NCBI GenBank assembly: GCA_009927705.1
Contig: RFMK01000178.1
Location: 1-28,675, forward strand
Direction: 5' to 3'
DNA from: Actinomycetota bacterium
Lineage (GTDB): Bacteria; Actinomycetota; Actinomycetes; Nanopelagicales; Nanopelagicaceae
DNA length: 28,675 nucleotides
The translations under genes were made by a program, and so were the position numbers. The notes beneath the pieces are model-generated. The model made no database searches and was not told the origin of the DNA. It worked only from the letters and a program-made list of their open reading frames with translations. The first letter of the stretch is position 1, and every line of letters begins with the position of its first letter. This document shows, piece by piece, positions 25,379 to 28,675 of this stretch.

Positions 25379-25824
25379 TGGAACTCGACTCTTTGTATCA
25401 GGAAGTGATCTTGGAGCATTACAAAAGGCCGCTTCATAAGTCACTGAAAGCCAACCCAACAATTCAAGTCCAGCACATCAATACTTCATGTGGCGATGAG
25501 ATAACGCTCAATCTTCATACTGACGGCACAGTCATTCAAGACATTACCTGGGATGGGATTGGTTGTTCCATTTCTCAAGCGAGCACCTCTGTTGTTTCGG
25601 ATTTGGTGCGTGGAAAAAGTGTCGGGGAAGCACTGGCGACCATTGATGCATTTCAAGCCATGATCCAGAGCAAAGGCGCGGACACTGGGAATGAGGATGT
25701 ACTCGGAGACGGAGTCGCCTTCGCTGGCGTCGCAAAGTTCCCGGCTCGAGTAAAATGTGCACTCTTGGGATGGATGGCAACAAAAGATGCAATCTCCCAA
25801 TCACAATCGAAAAACGAGAGATAG
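25378..25824 (+). CDS. sufU: Sulfur-transfer protein SufU
   Basis: Zinc-dependent sulfur acceptor that activates SufS in Gram-positive and actinobacterial SUF systems. The 148-residue product keeps the likely zinc and sulfur ligands Cys38 and Asp40 in NTSCGDEITL, Cys63 in GIGCSISQAS, and Cys127 in RVKCALLGW. It begins with LYQEVILEHYKRP, the typical IscU/SufU N-terminal helix. The segment around residues 88-115 matches the SufU-specific insertion region, supporting SufU rather than IscU. The ATG shares one base with the sufS stop, giving a SufS-SufU pair. Confidence 0.94.
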   Translation: MELDSLYQEVILEHYKRPLHKSLKANPTIQVQHINTSCGDEITLNLHTDGTVIQDITWDGIGCSISQASTSVVSDLVRGKSVGEALATIDAFQAMIQSKGADTGNEDVLGDGVAFAGVAKFPARVKCALLGWMATKDAISQSQSKNER

Positions 25825-25831
25825 GCAGAAT

Positions 25832-26143
25832 ATGGCGACTTCACTAGATGATGTAACGGAAGCCATGAAAGATGTCATCGACCCAGAACTTGGGATCAAT
25901 GTTGTTGATCTCGGTTTGATTTATGACGTCTCCGTCGATGAATCGAATGTCGCAGTCCTTGATATGACTTTGACTTCAGCAGCCTGTCCACTTCAAGATG
26001 TCATTGAAGATCAAACCCGCTCAGTTCTTCAAGATCTCGTATCTGATGTGAAGATCAATTGGGTATGGATGCCGCCTTGGGGTCCAGACAAAATCACTGA
26101 TGACGGTCGCGAACAGCTCCGCGCTATCGGATTCACCGTTTGA
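25832..26143 (+). CDS. sufT: SufT / MIP18-family (DUF59) metal-sulfur assembly protein
   Basis: Small DUF59 protein associated with maturation of Fe-S proteins; the exact role is unsettled. From the ATG at 25832 the product is 103 residues. It contains the family motifs VIDPELGINVVDLGLIYDV (about 14-32) and the conserved cysteine in TLTSAACPLQDVI (about 52-64). The conserved WMPPWGPDKITDDGR lies near the end. The frame is open upstream to 25757, but that part overlaps sufU and is not conserved. It lies seven bases after sufU and closes the suf operon; no terminator is visible in the following 38 bases. Confidence 0.92.
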   Translation: MATSLDDVTEAMKDVIDPELGINVVDLGLIYDVSVDESNVAVLDMTLTSAACPLQDVIEDQTRSVLQDLVSDVKINWVWMPPWGPDKITDDGREQLRAIGFTV

Positions 26144-26181
26144 TTCTCTTCAACTACTTCTCCAAGCACTAAGGTAAATCC

Positions 26182-28044
26182 ATGTCCCAACATGCGATGT
26201 GGATGTCGTTTCGTTCCCTCACGCAGGATCAATCAGTTAAGGATCAAAAGCTCAAGCCTGGAACCGTTAAACGTATTGCTTATTATGCCTTGCCTTATAA
26301 GAATTCTTTAATTCTCTTTCTCATCACTGTAGTTATTGATGCGCTCTTAGTTGTCTCAACGCCATTACTCTTGCGGAAATTGATTGATGAGGGCGTCGTT
26401 CCTGGTGACTGCAACCTGGTAACCCGTCTTGCTCTCCTTGTAGGTCTCATCGCTTTAGGTGACGCGCTGGTGAGCATGATCGGAAGATGGTTTTCGGCAC
26501 GAATTGGCGAAGGTCTTATTTTTGATCTGCGAACCCAGGTATTCACCCATATCCAAAAACAATCGATTGCTTTCTTCACTCGTACTCAAACAGGAGCCTT
26601 GATTTCGCGAATTAATTCCGATGTCATTGGCGCCCAACAAGCTTTCACCACAACGCTTTCCGGAGTTATCAGTAACTTGTTGAGTTTGACTCTCGTAATC
26701 GGAACCATGCTCATACTTTCCTGGCAGATAACTATCGTTGCTCTGCTACTACTCCCAGCTTTCTTGTTTCCAACGAAATGGGTAGGAAGAAAGCTGCAGA
26801 AACTCACTCGAGATTCCTTCAACCTCAATGCCGAAATGTCGGCAACGATGACTGAGCGATTCAATGTCTCCGGAGCGCTTCTGGTCTCGCTGTACGGCAA
26901 CTTATCGAAAGAGAATTCTTACTTCTCTACAAGGGCTCGAAAAGTTGCCGACATCGGAATAACGATTGCTCTCCTGAATCGAATTTTCTTTATCGCCCTT
27001 ACTTCCATCGCTGCCGTCGCAACGGCATTTGCTTATGGCGTAGGTGGTCATCTCACCATCAATAAAGAAATAACGCTAGGTACGCTTTTGGCGATTACAG
27101 CTCTACTGGCTCGACTCTATGGACCGTTGACTGCGCTTTCCAATGTCCGCGTTGATGTGATGACTGCACTTGTTTCCTTTGAGCGCGTATTTGAAGTTCT
27201 CGACCTCACGCCCATGGTGCGCGATAAAGAGAATGCAAAAACCATCGCGGATGGACCGCTCAGCATTCAATTCGCAGATGTTCGATTCTCGTACCCACGA
27301 GCTGAAGAGATCTCGCTAGCTTCGCTTGAGGCAGTTGCAAAACCCGAGACAATTCAAAGCGGCGAGATTCTTAAAGGAATTTCTTTTGATGTTCCATCGG
27401 GAACCATGACTGCACTTGTTGGATCATCAGGCGCGGGAAAGACCACCATTAGCGCACTTCTGCCGCGGCTCTACGATGTCACGTCGGGATCTATTTCCAT
27501 ATGTGGCGAAGATATTCGTGAACTGACCATTGAATCGCTACGTCAGTCCATTGGAATAGTGACGCAAGATGCACATATGTTCCATGACACGATTGCCGCA
27601 AATTTACTTTACGCCAAGGCTGATGCGACAGATCTCGAGATGGAATCCGCATGCAAAGCGGCGCAGATCTGGGAGCTCATTTCATCGTTACCAAACGGGT
27701 TCGACACTGTTGTAGGAGAGCGTGGTCACAGGCTCTCCGGCGGTGAGAAGCAACGATTGGCAATTGCTCGTCTATTACTGAAAGCGCCACGAATAGTTAT
27801 CCTGGATGAGGCAACTGCGCATTTAGATTCTGAGAATGAAGCCCTGGTGCAAGAAGCGTTATCAACTGCACTGAAGGAGCGTACAAGTATTGTGATCGCT
27901 CATCGACTTTCGACTGTGCGAGCGGCCAATCAGATACTTGTGCTTGATGAAGGTCAGATAAAAGAGCGAGGTAGCCATGATGAGCTCATTGCTTTGAATG
28001 GAATCTATGCCGACCTTTACCAACGTCAAAGTTTTGCTGGTTGA
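26182..28044 (+). CDS. ABC exporter, fused permease and ATPase half-transporter
   Basis: Half-transporter of the MsbA/BmrA-like type IV ABC exporter class, probably a homodimer in the cytoplasmic membrane; the substrate is unknown. The 620-residue product has a six-helix membrane domain (about 38-340), with clear hydrophobic segments near 42-60, 80-100, 160-200 and 268-290. The ATPase domain shows VRFSYP near 368 (A-loop tyrosine), Walker A GSSGAGKT at 414-421, Q-loop IVTQDAHMF, signature LSGGEKQR from 518, Walker B ILDEAT with Glu543, and H-loop IAHRLST. About 20 extra residues, including SLASLEAVA, separate A-loop and Walker A, a trait I recall from other actinobacterial exporters. The ATG at 26182 has AAGG seven bases upstream. 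The gene end overlaps the SURF1 gene by 19 bases. Confidence 0.9.
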   Translation: MSQHAMWMSFRSLTQDQSVKDQKLKPGTVKRIAYYALPYKNSLILFLITVVIDALLVVSTPLLLRKLIDEGVVPGDCNLVTRLALLVGLIALGDALVSMIGRWFSARIGEGLIFDLRTQVFTHIQKQSIAFFTRTQTGALISRINSDVIGAQQAFTTTLSGVISNLLSLTLVIGTMLILSWQITIVALLLLPAFLFPTKWVGRKLQKLTRDSFNLNAEMSATMTERFNVSGALLVSLYGNLSKENSYFSTRARKVADIGITIALLNRIFFIALTSIAAVATAFAYGVGGHLTINKEITLGTLLAITALLARLYGPLTALSNVRVDVMTALVSFERVFEVLDLTPMVRDKENAKTIADGPLSIQFADVRFSYPRAEEISLASLEAVAKPETIQSGEILKGISFDVPSGTMTALVGSSGAGKTTISALLPRLYDVTSGSISICGEDIRELTIESLRQSIGIVTQDAHMFHDTIAANLLYAKADATDLEMESACKAAQIWELISSLPNGFDTVVGERGHRLSGGEKQRLAIARLLLKAPRIVILDEATAHLDSENEALVQEALSTALKERTSIVIAHRLSTVRAANQILVLDEGQIKERGSHDELIALNGIYADLYQRQSFAG

Positions 28045-28675
28045 TTCTTTCGATCTTCGCGAATTACCAAGTACCACGCGAAAACGACAAGAAAAATGAA
28101 TAGCACCCATTGAAATGAATAGGCCAGATGGGGCCCATCGCTGAGTTCGGGGAGCAGTGTTGGAACTAAAGGCTTGAAGGAAGTGTTAGACGAATCGATG
28201 AGATCGAAATAAACCGGCTCAGTTTGGATTGCTTGCTCTTTGTTCCATGTCTGTAATTGCGAGGAGGCCTTTCCAGGCAACGCGATCACACTCCCGCGAA
28301 CTTGTGATTCTAGATTTTCAATTCGAGCATAAGCGGTAATTTGAACTTTCTCACTTGTTACTGGTTGGACCACAGGGGGAGTCATAGCATCTTTTCCGGC
28401 GATGACCCATCCGCGGTCTACCCAATACTTCTTACCATTATCGCTAGCGAAGAGGGTGAGAACTCCAAATCCATACTTGCCTTCGTGGTATCTATTGCGG
28501 ATGAGAATCTCTTTTTCGGGAGCAAATGAACCCGTAAGAGAGATCTTGCGAAATGCAATCTCGGCTGGTTTGAGAGTTCGAAGAGACACCTCATCGAGCG
28601 TTGGTAATGCAATGTTCTTCTTGATCAATTCATTATTCGTATGTCGAACTTGGTAGCGATCAAATTGCCATAAGG
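28026..28675 (-). CDS. SURF1-family cytochrome oxidase biogenesis protein (partial, 5' end outside window)
   Basis: SURF1 proteins are membrane assembly factors for aa3-type cytochrome c oxidase, involved in heme A delivery. The frame runs from the stop at 28026 to the window edge, so the amino terminus is missing. The upstream part reads LWQFDRYQVRHTNNE, matching the conserved WQ-x-x-R-x-x-x-R motif after the first membrane helix of the family. GSFAPEKEILIRNR, WVDRGWV and SSQLQTWNKEQ follow in the extracytoplasmic core. HLAYSFQWVLFIFLVVFAWYL forms the second membrane helix near the carboxy end. A TTG at 28628 could be read as a start, but it falls inside the conserved region and is rejected. 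Together with ctaA it indicates an aa3 oxidase. Confidence 0.88.
   Translation of the reverse strand, partial: LWQFDRYQVRHTNNELIKKNIALPTLDEVSLRTLKPAEIAFRKISLTGSFAPEKEILIRNRYHEGKYGFGVLTLFASDNGKKYWVDRGWVIAGKDAMTPPVVQPVTSEKVQITAYARIENLESQVRGSVIALPGKASSQLQTWNKEQAIQTEPVYFDLIDSSNTSFKPLVPTLLPELSDGPHLAYSFQWVLFIFLVVFAWYLVIREDRKNQPAKL

Noticed and set aside
28026..28628. SURF1 as a complete gene starting at a TTG at 28628
   Set aside because: The frame continues in phase to the window edge and encodes the conserved WQ-R-R segment of SURF1 upstream, so the gene is truncated by the window.
1..28675. CRISPR arrays, tRNA or rRNA genes, insertion sequences, phage or defence genes
   Set aside because: I saw no repeated spacer pattern, cloverleaf, transposase or integrase motifs, and nearly every base is accounted for by housekeeping genes.

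Overview
This window is an ordinary, very densely packed stretch of actinobacterial chromosome made almost entirely of housekeeping genes. The actinobacterial assignment rests on RbpA, WhiA, the RapZ-YvcK-WhiA cluster, a SufR-led suf operon that includes a Rieske protein, and a tkt-tal-pgi chain. Base composition looks near 50% GC by eye, low for the phylum. Only about 500 bases lie between genes, and most neighbours touch or overlap. Together these suggest a small-genome lineage such as the freshwater Nanopelagicales (acI) group; that placement is inference.

Layout. (1) Positions 1-7453, plus strand: coaE (CoA synthesis), uvrB, uvrA and uvrC, the complete UvrABC excision-repair set. The conserved uvrA amino terminus is split by an apparent one-base frameshift. 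(2) 7491-10302, plus: rapZ, yvcK and whiA, a conserved regulatory block after uvrC. (3) 10415-13767, plus: gap, pgk and tpiA (lower glycolysis), then secG. (4) 13814-14161, plus: an RbpA-family RNA polymerase-binding protein, convergent with the next block. (5) 14158-19740, minus: ctaA, tkt, tal and pgi in transcription order, linked end to end by overlapping stop and start codons. They cover heme A synthesis, the non-oxidative pentose phosphate branch and glucose-6-phosphate isomerase. (6) 19802-26143, plus: sufR, sufB, sufD, a Rieske-type ferredoxin gene, sufC, sufS, sufU and sufT, a complete SUF iron-sulfur assembly operon with its Fe-S-sensing repressor. (7) 26182-28044, plus: an ABC exporter half-transporter. 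(8) 28026-28675, minus: a SURF1-family gene running off the window; with ctaA it points to an aa3-type cytochrome c oxidase.

The gene order from uvrC to sufT follows, from memory, the order in Mycobacterium tuberculosis (about Rv1420 to Rv1466) with most intervening genes missing. No gap exceeds 300 bases; the longest is the 112-base whiA-gap spacer. I see no mobile elements, tRNA, rRNA, CRISPR or phage genes, and no clear intrinsic terminator. I found no undescribed system. The items most worth a second look are the uvrA frameshift, the repeats between ctaA and sufR, the Rieske protein inside the suf operon, and the interleaved convergent gene ends.
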